A DNA stretch of 64,000 nt from Clostridia bacterium (lineage in GTDB: Bacteria > Bacillota > Clostridia > Oscillospirales > CAG-272). Numbering within the stretch: position 1 is the stretch's first letter; each line of letters opens with the position of its first letter. The stretch spans positions 103,275 to 167,274 of the forward strand of contig JAFOEU010000010.1 in NCBI GenBank assembly GCA_017387685.1. Reading direction: 5' to 3'. The notes under the pieces are model-generated. The model ran no database searches, had not been told where the DNA came from, and saw only the letters and a program-made list of their open reading frames with translations. Shown in pieces: positions 53,816 through 62,661 of this stretch. A program made the translations under genes and the position numbers.

Positions 53816-54816
53816 TACCGAACGTATGCGAGCTTGAAAAAAGCGAGATAGTCGATCTTCTTTTGCGCGAGGAATACGGATACCTACCCGAGGCACCGAA
53901 TTCGGTACACGCCGAGCTTGTTACCCGAGATAAGGGCTTCTGTGCGGGAAAGGCTGACCTTGAGGTCTATAATCTCGTTTGCGAATGCAGCTTCGGAAGG
54001 TTCTCATTCCCCATCCGAGTTGTGATTCCGAAGAAAAACAGACCCGTCCCCGCTTTCGTTCACATCAATTTCCGCCCCGACGTTCCCGATAAATATCAGC
54101 CGACCGAGGAGATAATCGACGCGGGCTACGCCGTGCTCTCCTTCTGCTATAAGGAAGTCACCTCGGATGACGGCGATTTCACGAACGGTCTCGCGGGACT
54201 CGTCTACAAAGACGGCAAGCGCGCACCCGATTCCTGCGGAAAGCTCGGACTCTGGGCGTGGGCGGCAATGCGAGTGCTCGACTATACGCTGACACTCGAT
54301 TCGATCGATCCGAGCCGCATCAGCGTGACGGGACACTCCCGCCTCGGCAAGACCGCGCTCCTTGCGGGAATGCTCGACGAGCGTTTTTACTGCGCATTCT
54401 CGAACGATTCGGGATGCTCGGGCGCGTCGATCGCAAGGGACAATGATGGCGAGACCGTCAAAAAGATCGTTGACCGCTTCCCCTATTGGTTCTGCGAGAA
54501 TTATTATAAGTACGCTGACAACGAGGAGGCGATGCCCTTCGATCAGCATTTTCTCGTCGCTGCAAATTATCCGCACCGCGTATACGTTGCAAGTGCAGAG
54601 GAGGATGCTTGGGCGTGCCCGAAAAACGAATTCCTTTCGTGCACCCTTGCGAGCGATTTCTACAAAAAGCACGGCGGCAAAGGTTTCCCCGCAGACTCTA
54701 TGCCCGAATGCGGCAAGCCGATCACGGGCGGTGATATCGGATACCACATCCGCAAAGGATCGCACTACCAGAGCCGTGAGGACTGGAATTATTACATAAA
54801 ATTTCTTGAAAGCTGA
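53812..54816 (+). CDS. CE15-like (glucuronoyl esterase-type) alpha/beta hydrolase
   Basis: 334 residues. Nucleophile motif TGHSRLGKTALLAG (Ser near 182) is that of the glucuronoyl esterase/CE15 group, and the end has GSHYQSREDWNYYIKFL, where the catalytic His lies. CE15 members cut ester links between lignin and glucuronoxylan. There is no signal peptide, so it would act on imported fragments. Coupled to the hydrolase upstream. Confidence 0.85.
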   Translation: MIPNVCELEKSEIVDLLLREEYGYLPEAPNSVHAELVTRDKGFCAGKADLEVYNLVCECSFGRFSFPIRVVIPKKNRPVPAFVHINFRPDVPDKYQPTEEIIDAGYAVLSFCYKEVTSDDGDFTNGLAGLVYKDGKRAPDSCGKLGLWAWAAMRVLDYTLTLDSIDPSRISVTGHSRLGKTALLAGMLDERFYCAFSNDSGCSGASIARDNDGETVKKIVDRFPYWFCENYYKYADNEEAMPFDQHFLVAANYPHRVYVASAEEDAWACPKNEFLSCTLASDFYKKHGGKGFPADSMPECGKPITGGDIGYHIRKGSHYQSREDWNYYIKFLES

Positions 54817-54826
54817 GGATACATAA

Positions 54827-55627
54827 ATGAAATACGTATTTGACCACGATTTTCACATTCATTCGCAGATCTCTTCCTGCTCGCGCGACCCCGGACAGAC
54901 CAACGAGCGTATTCTGCAGTACGCAGAGGAGGAAGGACTCCACACGATAGTTCTCGCCGACCATTTCTGGGATGAGTCGATCCCCGGTGCATCAAAGTGG
55001 TATTCAAAGCAGGATTACCCCCACATCTGTCAGGCAAAGCCTCTGCCGCAGAGTGAGAAGGTAAAGTTCCTTTTCGGCTGTGAGACCGAGATGGACAAAT
55101 ATATGACCGTCGGTTGCTCGGTTGAGCGAATGAAGGATTTCTCCTTTGTTGTTATTCCTACCACGCATTTCCACATGGAGGGCTTTACCCTTTCCGAGGA
55201 ACAGCTCGAAACTCCCGGGACACGCGCAAAGGCGTGGGTCGATAAGTTTGAGGCTCTTATGGAGCAGGATCTGCCCTTCCACAAGATCGGAATCGCGCAC
55301 CTGACCTGCGGACTCATCTGGAAGGGCGACCGTCCGAAGTATCTTGAAACCATTGATTCCATCCCCGTCGAGGATATGCACCGTCTTTTCGCCAAGGCGG
55401 CAAAGCTCGGCATCGGCATTGAGATCAACCCCGGCAATATGAAGTATGCAGAGGAAGAGAAGGATATCCTTCTCCGTCCCTTCCGCATAGCAAAGGAAGA
55501 GGGCTGTAAGTTCTACTGCGGCAGCGACGTCCACCACCCCGAAAACTTCGCAAACGTCCGCAAATGGATCGAGCGAGGAATCGATGACCTCGGACTGACC
55601 GAGGAAGATAAGTTTATACTTAAATAA
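54827..55627 (+). CDS. PHP-domain phosphatase (HisK-like)
   Basis: 266 residues. N-terminal HDFHIHSQISSCSR, VLADHFW, CETEMDK, HLTCG and late GSDVHHPEN are the metal-binding motifs of the PHP domain. Members include histidinol phosphatase; no his genes are near, so another phosphoester is likely. Last gene of the operon; its stop directly touches the tandem repeat elements. Confidence 0.9.
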   Translation: MKYVFDHDFHIHSQISSCSRDPGQTNERILQYAEEEGLHTIVLADHFWDESIPGASKWYSKQDYPHICQAKPLPQSEKVKFLFGCETEMDKYMTVGCSVERMKDFSFVVIPTTHFHMEGFTLSEEQLETPGTRAKAWVDKFEALMEQDLPFHKIGIAHLTCGLIWKGDRPKYLETIDSIPVEDMHRLFAKAAKLGIGIEINPGNMKYAEEEKDILLRPFRIAKEEGCKFYCGSDVHHPENFANVRKWIERGIDDLGLTEEDKFILK

Positions 55628-55858
55628 GTTGTTAGTTAGCAGTTATTAGCTGTTAGTTGAAGGAAGATTTTCTCGCTGCGCTCGAAAATCAGATATTATA
55701 ATTAAACTTGGTGTTGATGATCCATCGCTTTGTTGGATAATTCAGTGCCTGAATCAAAAAATCTCGGATATTAAGAAGTTTACGCTTCAAAATATCCGAG
55801 ATTTTATTTAATTGAAATTTTCGCCTCGGCGAAAATTTACCTTCAACTACAACTTTCA
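55628..55858. mobile_element. MITE-like element, copy 1 of tandem pair
   Basis: About 231 bp. Left end GTTGTTAGTTAGCAGTTATT through GTTAGTTGAAGG is an imperfect inverted repeat of the right end (GAAAATTTACCTTCAACTAC). Inside is a strong hairpin, 55755-55805 (AAATCTCGGATATT with complement), and the small palindrome TTCAGTGCCTGAA. No coding capacity. Confidence 0.75.
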
Positions 55859-56114
55859 GTTGTTAGTTAGTAGTTATTAGCTGTTAGTTGAAGGAAGATT
55901 TTCTCGCGGAGCTCGAAAATCAGATATTATAATTAAATAATTAAACTTGGTGTTGATGATCCATCGCTTTGTTGGATAATTCAGTGCCTGAATCAAAAAA
56001 TCTCGGATATTAAGAAGTTTACGCTTCAAAATATCCGAGATTTCATTTAATTGAAATTTTCGCCTTGGCGAAAATTTACCTTCAACTAACAACTAATAAC
56101 TAACAACTAATAAC
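55859..56114. mobile_element. MITE-like element, copy 2 of tandem pair
   Basis: About 256 bp, nearly identical to copy 1 apart from an AATTAAAT insertion and a longer right end of TTAGTT-type units. Its end touches the stop codon of the membrane-protein gene (56115). Copy 1 touches the stop of the PHP gene. The two fill the 487-bp gap between these convergent genes; the internal hairpins may also serve as terminators. Confidence 0.75.
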
Positions 56115-56735
56115 TTATTTCGCATAATAATATCCGTTGACAACTTTAAACTTATGCTCCGTGTACTTCGGTATAGAATCGAGAAAACGCGCGATTTCGT
56201 CGGAGAGGTCGTAGTCTTCGTTGTCGAGCGATTTTGTTTCGGTAATGCTTTTGTTTCCGAATTGTAAGGTGACCTTTATTTTGGCGGGGAAATATTTCAT
56301 ATATCCGCCGCCTTTTCTGTATACGTGTCGGTATTCACCCGGGACGAATTCGATAGCTTTAATATTTCCCCAAGGCAGAATATCAGCGTCGAGTATGAGT
56401 CCGTATGATGTCAGGTGTCCGTAACGGATAATATTGCGTTCTTCGAATTTTTTATAGTCGAGTATGAGCTTGTTGTGTTCTTCATCTGACATTGCGGAGA
56501 GAATTTTTGCCCCGAATATAGCTTCCTTTGTCGATGCGTATAATAAAAAGATCGGTATGCCGACGGTTATCGGCATCATACAAATACCAAGCCAAACCGA
56601 AGGAGCGAAAAAGAGAAGGGACAAGAGCGTCATCAAGGGAAGCATCATCGTGCCCATTATTATTGAACCCTTGAAGCGGTTTGTTATCCGCTTGCCAAAC
56701 GGTGAGTATTTTATTCTTTCTTTATTGATCTTCAT
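56115..56735 (-). CDS. Small membrane protein of unknown function
   Basis: 206 residues. Basic start (KINKERIKYSPFGKR), two hydrophobic helices (about 22-42 and 46-67), then a soluble part with beta strands (DILPWGNIKAIEFVPGEYRH) like a PH/YcxB-type domain. No family named. The start ATG at 56735 follows GGGAGAG. Promoter at 56763-56791. Confidence 0.7.
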   Translation of the reverse strand: MKINKERIKYSPFGKRITNRFKGSIIMGTMMLPLMTLLSLLFFAPSVWLGICMMPITVGIPIFLLYASTKEAIFGAKILSAMSDEEHNKLILDYKKFEERNIIRYGHLTSYGLILDADILPWGNIKAIEFVPGEYRHVYRKGGGYMKYFPAKIKVTLQFGNKSITETKSLDNEDYDLSDEIARFLDSIPKYTEHKFKVVNGYYYAK

Positions 56736-56762
56736 TTTAAGCTCTCCCAATTAAGTGATTTT

Positions 56763-56791
56763 ATTATATCATAAAATAAATCAAATCTCAA
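56763..56791 (-). promoter_or_regulatory. Sigma-A promoter
   Basis: Minus strand TTGAGA, 17-bp spacer, TATAAT preceded by TGA. Confidence 0.65.
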
Positions 56792-56817
56792 TGGGGGCGG
56801 AAAAAATTGTTTAAATA

Positions 56818-56846
56818 TTGAAAATTTATCTCAAATATGATATAAT
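56818..56846 (+). promoter_or_regulatory. Sigma-A promoter of the sulfatase gene
   Basis: TTGAAA, 17-bp spacer, TATAAT preceded by TGA, 34 bp before the ATG. Confidence 0.75.
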
Positions 56847-56880
56847 TAAACCGATAAAGAAACGACTATGGAGGTTACTC

Positions 56881-58440
56881 ATGGCAAATAAAAAGCAAAT
56901 GGTCTTCATAATGACCGACACACAGCGTTGGGATATGGTGAACTGCTACCGTGAAACGGGGCTCGCAACTCCTTGCATTGATGCTCTCGCGGCTGACGGC
57001 GTTCGATTTGAGCGCGCATACACCACTCAGCCCGTCTGCGGTCCTGCGCGTGCGGGACTCTTTACGGGTACTTATCCCTCGTGGAACGGCTCTTGGGCAA
57101 ACGGAATGGCACTCGGCGATAACGTAAAAACCATCGGTCAGCGACTTTCGGATAACGGCGTCAAATGCGCATATATCGGCAAGTGGCATCTCGACGGCTC
57201 CGATTATTTCGGCAACGGCTTCTGCCCCGAGGGGTGGGATGAGGAGTATTGGTACGATATGCGCACCTACCTCTACGAGCTTACCGAAGACGATCGCGTC
57301 AAGTCGCGCTCGCGAAAGACGATGAATTTTGAAGATATCCCCGATGATTTCACATACGGCTATCGCGTAATGAAGCGCGCTATCGACTTTATGGAAAAGC
57401 ACAAGGATGAGGATTACTTCCTCGTCGTTTCCTTCGACGAGCCGCACGGCCCCCATCTTTGCCCCGAGCCCTATGCGAGTATGTATAAGAATTACGAATT
57501 CCCGAAGAATCCCGCAGTATGGGATACGCTTGCCGGCAAGCCCGAGCATCAGAAGGTCTGGGCGGCGGCGCGCGGCAACGCGGAGAAGGATCGCGACGAG
57601 ATAAAGATCAAATCGCCGTACCTGTTCGGGTGCAATTCCTACGCCGATCACCTCATCGGCGAGGTCGTCAAATACGTTCCCGACAGCGCGATGATAATGT
57701 ATACCTCCGATCACGGAGATCTTCTTCAGTCGCATTGCCTCTTTGCAAAGGGTCCCGCGGCTTATGATGACGTTGCGCGAATTCCCTTCATCGTCCGTCA
57801 CCCCGAGGGCGAGCGCGGTGCGGTATATTCGAAGCATCCCGTTTCGCATATCAGCGTATGCCCCACCGTTATGGAGTTCTTCGGTCTGCCGATCCCGAAG
57901 GTGTTGCAGGGCGAGAGCATTCTCTCCGCTTGCCGCGATACCAGTGCCGAAGCCCCCGAGCTTGCCTTTATTGAGTTCACCCGCTTTGAGCAGGATCACG
58001 ATAACTACGGCGGATTTCAGCCGATGCGCGCCGTGACCGACGGCAGACACAAGCTTGCGATCAACCTGCTTTCGGGCGATGAATTCTATGATCTTGAAAA
58101 GGATCCCTACGAGCTTAACAACCTGATCGACTCGGAGGAATACGCCGCAGAGCGCGATCGCCTGCACGATGCCATCCTCGACAGAATGTGCCTTCAGCGC
58201 GATCCCTTCCGCGGATATTATTGGGATAACCGCCCCTGGCGCAGTGATGCCGATGCACCAAGCTGGAAATACCGCGGCTATACCCGTCAGCGCGAAAATG
58301 AGGAATACGAGCCCCGACAGCTTGACTATGCAAACGGACTTACGATGAATCATCCTCAAAGGCAAAAGACCGCCGACGAGCCCGGAAAATTCAAATCCCT
58401 CGCGCACCTGATCGAGTACCTCAAGCATTACGATGACTGA
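56881..58440 (+). CDS. Type I sulfatase
   Basis: 519 residues. ATG at 56881 with GGAGG 9 nt before. Active-site motif VCGPARAGLFTGTYP gives CxPxR with Cys53, the residue changed to formylglycine by a maturase; FIMTDTQRWDM holds the metal Asp, GKWHLDGSD a conserved His, and YTSDHGDLLQSH the later metal site. No signal peptide, so cytosolic, unlike many gut sulfatases. A maturase is not in the window. It desulfates a sugar or phenol sulfate. Confidence 0.93.
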   Translation: MANKKQMVFIMTDTQRWDMVNCYRETGLATPCIDALAADGVRFERAYTTQPVCGPARAGLFTGTYPSWNGSWANGMALGDNVKTIGQRLSDNGVKCAYIGKWHLDGSDYFGNGFCPEGWDEEYWYDMRTYLYELTEDDRVKSRSRKTMNFEDIPDDFTYGYRVMKRAIDFMEKHKDEDYFLVVSFDEPHGPHLCPEPYASMYKNYEFPKNPAVWDTLAGKPEHQKVWAAARGNAEKDRDEIKIKSPYLFGCNSYADHLIGEVVKYVPDSAMIMYTSDHGDLLQSHCLFAKGPAAYDDVARIPFIVRHPEGERGAVYSKHPVSHISVCPTVMEFFGLPIPKVLQGESILSACRDTSAEAPELAFIEFTRFEQDHDNYGGFQPMRAVTDGRHKLAINLLSGDEFYDLEKDPYELNNLIDSEEYAAERDRLHDAILDRMCLQRDPFRGYYWDNRPWRSDADAPSWKYRGYTRQRENEEYEPRQLDYANGLTMNHPQRQKTADEPGKFKSLAHLIEYLKHYDD

Positions 58441-58448
58441 TAAATATA

Positions 58449-58491
58449 ACAGCCTCATACCGCTTTTTCGGTATGAGGCTGTTGCTTTTTA
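58449..58491. terminator. Bidirectional terminator hairpin
   Basis: 14-bp stem ACAGCCTCATACCG with complement, loop CTTTTT, then TGCTTTTT on the plus strand. It serves the sulfatase and probably the convergent ECF operon. Confidence 0.8.
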
Positions 58492-59001
58492 ATCGTAGAA
58501 AAATTCGTATTCGGGCAGAGCCTTCCATTCCTCGGTCTGCATCAGGAAATCTCGGATGGCAGTGCAGGTTTCGATGTATTTTTTGCACTTGCCGATATAA
58601 GCAATGCGCGATGCCGCCATATCGTCCACCATTACCGTTTTCGTTCTGCCTCCCGCGCGGACGGTGACGGTCAGCGCGGAAGAGGGGGTGCACATCGTAT
58701 GCCGATCGGGATCGTATTCGTCGGGGAAGGATTCGACGTCAAGATCGCGGAGCAGACCGTAAAAATATTCAAGCGTTTGGTCCGAGAGGTGCAGATATGT
58801 CACGTATTCCTCGGGATTCGTCGCATCCGTGGTCTTGACAAGCTTGCCCGTGCGGCTGTCGTAGGAGCTTGTGCCGTAAGCACCCCATGTCAGCGAAAAG
58901 GAGAAATCGTCAGGGCACTCTTTCGGTAAAATCTTGTTGGCACAACCCGTAAGAGAGGTAAGCAGCATTAAAAACGCCAAAATCAAAGCAAACTTTTTCA
59001 T
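58489..59001 (-). CDS. Small lipoprotein of the ECF sigma operon
   Basis: 170 residues. Lipobox LTGC (Cys about 20), then a soluble part of unknown family (FSFSLTWGAYGTSSYD, VTVRAGGRTKTVMVDD). The ATG at 59001 follows GGGTGATTAAA, overlapping the stop region of the upstream gene. Last gene of the sigma operon. Confidence 0.75.
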   Translation of the reverse strand: MKKFALILAFLMLLTSLTGCANKILPKECPDDFSFSLTWGAYGTSSYDSRTGKLVKTTDATNPEEYVTYLHLSDQTLEYFYGLLRDLDVESFPDEYDPDRHTMCTPSSALTVTVRAGGRTKTVMVDDMAASRIAYIGKCKKYIETCTAIRDFLMQTEEWKALPEYEFFYD

Positions 59002-59006
59002 TTTAA

Positions 59007-59876
59007 TCACCCAATAGCATCAAATTCAGTGCAATTTGCGATCATAGAATCGGGAACGACAATGATGATATACCAGCCTGCGAGATCGGTGGTTACTTCT
59101 GTGGGATGCTTGAGCTCTTCAACGGAGACAGTGAAGCTCTCGCCGTCGCAATATATGCTCTCAACTCCGTATCGGTAGGTGCCGCTGTTAGCTTGAACGT
59201 AAACAACCATCAAGCTGTACGCCTTGAGGTAAGTTTCATCCGCGAACATCTCGACAGTGTCGTTAAAGGCTTTGACCTCGTCAAAGCCGTATTCGAAAGC
59301 CAGGTCATTTTCAAACGTGCTTCTGAAGGCTTCAACGTCGGCAAGGGTATCAAGCCGGTAGATCGGCAAATGCTTTTGGGAGCTTTGCGCCATTTTTTCC
59401 GTATTGAGTGCTCTCGTATATATCTCGTCGCTCTCCGACCATCCCGCGTACGCGGTGAAAATCGGAAAATCGCCCTGCGGCTTGGTGAATTCCACTTCAA
59501 ATCCTTCCGTGATCCATCCCATACTCATCAGATTTTCGATGACCTCGGAGGGAATGTCGCTCGCATCGCCGCTCCACAGCTTGATTACCGCGTAAGCTCC
59601 CGTTTGAGAGGGGTATGATTGCGCAATCGCGCCATGAATAACCAGTATTCTGTCACCGCTCTCAAGACCGGCAAAAATATCGCGGCCACTTCTGCCCGAC
59701 ATTCTCATCGGAGAATTATCAACGATCAACATCGACGAATCGTTTTTCGCCTCAAGATAAAGTCCGTATGAGAGCCCCATACCCTTGATCGCCAAAAATC
59801 CGAGTGCCACCGCCAGGGCGATGATAACGCCCGCGAAGGAGAGTAATAAAATTAACCAAGTCTTGTTTTTCATCAT
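59007..59876 (-). CDS. Membrane-anchored hypothetical protein of the ECF sigma operon
   Basis: 289 residues. One N-terminal helix (about 7-29); the rest is exported. Residues 50-110 look like a small beta domain (ESGDRILVIHGAIAQSYP). No family recognised. Its start overlaps the beta-propeller gene stop (ATGA), showing coupling. It may sense or respond together with that protein. Confidence 0.75.
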   Translation of the reverse strand: MMKNKTWLILLLSFAGVIIALAVALGFLAIKGMGLSYGLYLEAKNDSSMLIVDNSPMRMSGRSGRDIFAGLESGDRILVIHGAIAQSYPSQTGAYAVIKLWSGDASDIPSEVIENLMSMGWITEGFEVEFTKPQGDFPIFTAYAGWSESDEIYTRALNTEKMAQSSQKHLPIYRLDTLADVEAFRSTFENDLAFEYGFDEVKAFNDTVEMFADETYLKAYSLMVVYVQANSGTYRYGVESIYCDGESFTVSVEELKHPTEVTTDLAGWYIIIVVPDSMIANCTEFDAIG

Positions 59877-61936
59877 TCAAATACCTTAAAAAATTCAAAC
59901 AGATCGCGTGCCATAACGTAGAAATATCCGTCCGCAAGTGCCGCGCGAGCAAATTCGATTTCGATATAGCCGTCAAATAGCACGTTTTCGACCTCGACAA
60001 GCTCGTAGCCGTTGTAGGCGAGCAGGATATATCTGAACTTCAGATTGCCCGTGGTCTGATCGCTCACCGCAAGTCCGACGAGTCCGTTTTCGCGGTCGAT
60101 GAAGTAGGATTTATAATCCTCGGAGAAGCCGAATCCTGCCTTTTCATAAGCGCAAAGCGACTCGACCTTGTTTCCGTCCTCTGCGTATACCTCGATCTTG
60201 AGGGTGGAGCGATTGTCGCCGTAGCCGATACCGAGGAGAGTGTTTTCGCCGAAGTCGACGAGCGAGGATGAATAACCCTCGATAACGCCCGTATCGGTGT
60301 AGGTGATGTTGCTCATATCCGAAAGGTCGAAGAAGTAAACGGGATCGGTGAAGGTGATGACCTCGGCGGTGCAAACGTATGCCTTCGTTCCGTCGAAGCG
60401 GACGGATTCAACGCTCTCGCCGTCGGGAGCAAAGCCGCTGACCTCGGCGACGACCTCAAAAGTCTCAATGTCGATGCAGTAGAGCGCGGCGTTGGTGGAA
60501 GCGTTTTCGATCATCACTACGTTGCTCATATCAAGCACGCCGTCAACTACATTGATCTCGCCCTCAGAAAAATAAATGTTGTTAGAGCTGAGGGTCGTGA
60601 CTACTCGCAGAATTCCGCCGTATTCGTCAAGGCTGTACTGATTCTTTACGGTTCCCTCGACTGAAACACTGCCGAGGTTTTTAAATCCTTCTTCTCCGTA
60701 GCCAAGCGCGAGAATCTCGGTCATTCGCGGATACCTCGTGAACAAAACGCCGTCCTTTTCACCTCTTACGGCTTCCTTGGGGTCGTAAGATTTCGTGAGG
60801 AATACCTTATCCGCGGAAACGTAGACCTCCGTGGAGTAGCCGAGGCAAGCCGCCGCACCCTCGAACTCAAGGCTATCGCCGTCGAGCTGTGTGACTACCG
60901 TGTAAAGCTTCGAGGTGATCTCCTCGGGGAAGATAATATCCTCTGCAGCAACGGGCTCGAAGCCGTCGCCCGTGTTGATCTGCGGAACAAATCCGCCGAG
61001 CTCGGAATAATTGAGGCTGTTTGCGTTGAATTTGCTCATAAGCAGTATCTTGTTGCCGACGTAGCGCGCGGTAATGAAGCTGCCCGTGATCTCAAAGCGA
61101 GCTTTTTCGCTGATGTTTTCGGGATCTGAAACGTCAAGCGAGATAACGCTGACCGCGGAAAGAGATTCCTTTTTGGTTATTGTATCGTAGCTTATAACGT
61201 CGCTGTTGTTGCTGATAAAGGTCAAAGTCTTGCCGTCCTCCGAGAGGAAAAGCTGACCGGACCAGGTCATAGCAAATTTTGCATCGTCCTTCGAGGTGAG
61301 CTGATATTTCGAAACGAGGCGGCTGTCTTCACCCGCAACAGAGTAGACACGGATGACCATTTCGGTGTAGTCGAGGTAGAAAATGTGTGTCTTGGTGCGC
61401 TTGAAAAGGTCAGCCTCGATAACGCCCGCGACCTGATTGTCAGTCGTTTCGACGTAATTTTTGTCGCCCAAGGATGAATTTGCCGCTTCTTGGATGGGGA
61501 AATAATCATCCGCGTTGAGTGTTGGTGCGCTGTTGTAATAATAATCTCCGTCAGCTGATTCAGATTTGGTCATAAACGCACCGAAAACGTTATCGAGAAC
61601 GTCCTCAACGTACTTTTCGTAATTGTTGTCGGGAGTGCGGACGTTTTTGCCGTTGTACTGATAAAAGGCATACATCAGGTCGAGATATTCGCTGTCGGAA
61701 TATTCGCGCAGCTCGGTCGGAAGGTTGTTTCTGTCAAGCGGACCGTCGATCTCCGCCTTTTGATAGGGCACGAAGAGCCAAAGTCCCACAGAGGTCAGGA
61801 CGAGCGAGATGCAAGCCGCGATTATTGCAAATTTGCGCCAGAAGACGCCGTGAGTTACCTTCGCCTTCGGTGCGGCTTCGGCAACGTATTTTTCATCAGC
61901 GAGACCTATAAGCTTCGCCATTTCGATTTTTTTCAT
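59873..61936 (-). CDS. Beta-propeller-domain membrane protein, likely anti-sigma partner
   Basis: 687 residues. A short cytosolic segment (about 1-33; KKIEMAKLIGLADEKYVAEA), one membrane helix (about 34-56), then about 620 exported residues of beta-propeller type (repeats such as HIFYLDYTEMVIRVYSV, GQLFLSEDGKTLTFIS, KAYVCTAEVITFTDPVYFFD). The layout and coupling to the ECF gene (4-bp overlap) suggest a sensor that holds the sigma factor; the cytosolic part is short for a classic anti-sigma domain and no zinc motif is present, so this is inference. Confidence 0.72.
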   Translation of the reverse strand: MKKIEMAKLIGLADEKYVAEAAPKAKVTHGVFWRKFAIIAACISLVLTSVGLWLFVPYQKAEIDGPLDRNNLPTELREYSDSEYLDLMYAFYQYNGKNVRTPDNNYEKYVEDVLDNVFGAFMTKSESADGDYYYNSAPTLNADDYFPIQEAANSSLGDKNYVETTDNQVAGVIEADLFKRTKTHIFYLDYTEMVIRVYSVAGEDSRLVSKYQLTSKDDAKFAMTWSGQLFLSEDGKTLTFISNNSDVISYDTITKKESLSAVSVISLDVSDPENISEKARFEITGSFITARYVGNKILLMSKFNANSLNYSELGGFVPQINTGDGFEPVAAEDIIFPEEITSKLYTVVTQLDGDSLEFEGAAACLGYSTEVYVSADKVFLTKSYDPKEAVRGEKDGVLFTRYPRMTEILALGYGEEGFKNLGSVSVEGTVKNQYSLDEYGGILRVVTTLSSNNIYFSEGEINVVDGVLDMSNVVMIENASTNAALYCIDIETFEVVAEVSGFAPDGESVESVRFDGTKAYVCTAEVITFTDPVYFFDLSDMSNITYTDTGVIEGYSSSLVDFGENTLLGIGYGDNRSTLKIEVYAEDGNKVESLCAYEKAGFGFSEDYKSYFIDRENGLVGLAVSDQTTGNLKFRYILLAYNGYELVEVENVLFDGYIEIEFARAALADGYFYVMARDLFEFFKVFE

Positions 61937-62487
61937 ATTATTATCCCCTCTTTCTCAAGATGCTCCTTGAATTGCAGGCGTGTCCTGTGGAGCGTTGTTT
62001 TGACGTTTGACTCGGTCATTCCCGATTCATACGCCACGCGCGCTATCGGCATCATATACCAATAACGGCGCATAAATACCGTTCTCGTCTGTTCGGGCAG
62101 CGAGGCAAGGAATGAATCGATCGCACCGCGCAGTATAAGCTCGTCGGTCACCGAAAGCCCCTCGGTATCGGGCAGACAGTCGGCAAGCTCGTCAAGCACC
62201 GCCTCGGTCGCAATATTTTCGCGTTCCCGACGCCGTGCGGCATATCTGTCGAGCGCAAGATTCCGCGCGATCTTTGCGAGAAACGCGCCGAGGCGCAGCG
62301 GACGTGCGGGCGGAATGGCATTCCAAGCGCGCAGATAGGTGTCGTTTACGACCTCCTCGGAGTCCTCCTTTGAGCCGAGGACTGAGTAAGCAACCGTGTG
62401 ACAGTATCTGCCGTATTTCTTTTCGGTTTCGTCGAGAGCCTTCTCCGAGCGCTCAAAGAAAAGCTCTATGATCTTTCTGTCTTCCAT
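61933..62487 (-). CDS. ECF-type RNA polymerase sigma factor
   Basis: 184 residues. Region 2 (about 20-85) has SEEVVNDTYLRAWNAIPP, the -10 binding helix; region 4 (about 125-175) has LASLPEQTRTVFMRRYWYMM and a helix-turn-helix (ARVAYESGMTESNVKTTLHR) for the -35. No region 1 or 3, as in ECF factors. The ATG at 62487 follows GAGGTGA. Its promoter matches the ECF pattern, so autoregulation is likely. Confidence 0.92.
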   Translation of the reverse strand: MEDRKIIELFFERSEKALDETEKKYGRYCHTVAYSVLGSKEDSEEVVNDTYLRAWNAIPPARPLRLGAFLAKIARNLALDRYAARRRERENIATEAVLDELADCLPDTEGLSVTDELILRGAIDSFLASLPEQTRTVFMRRYWYMMPIARVAYESGMTESNVKTTLHRTRLQFKEHLEKEGIII

Positions 62488-62522
62488 TTTAATCACCTCT
62501 GCAGTAGGTCTTCACCCATATA

Positions 62523-62549
62523 GACGGTCAAAGAGGGGAAAAGGTTACA
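62523..62549 (-). promoter_or_regulatory. ECF-type promoter of the sigma operon (autoregulatory)
   Basis: Minus strand TGTAAC, 17-bp spacer, CGTC, the pattern used by ECF factors of the sigma-X/V/M kind. The palindrome AAAAGGTGTAACCTTTT spans the -35. It lies 36 bp before the sigma start. A weaker sigma-A-like TATAAT lies further upstream. Confidence 0.7.
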
Positions 62550-62608
62550 CCTTTTGGGGGATTTTTTATAATTATACCATATTTTTTTCGGTTTGAAAAG
62601 AATTTTCA

Positions 62609-62637
62609 TTGAAAACAATCTTTTTTCGTGGTATAAT
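62609..62637 (+). promoter_or_regulatory. Sigma-A promoter of the metallophosphoesterase gene
   Basis: TTGAAA, 17-bp spacer, TATAAT preceded by TGG, 24 bp before the ATG. Confidence 0.75.
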
Positions 62638-62661
62638 TAAATAAAAAACGGAAAATTTGAT

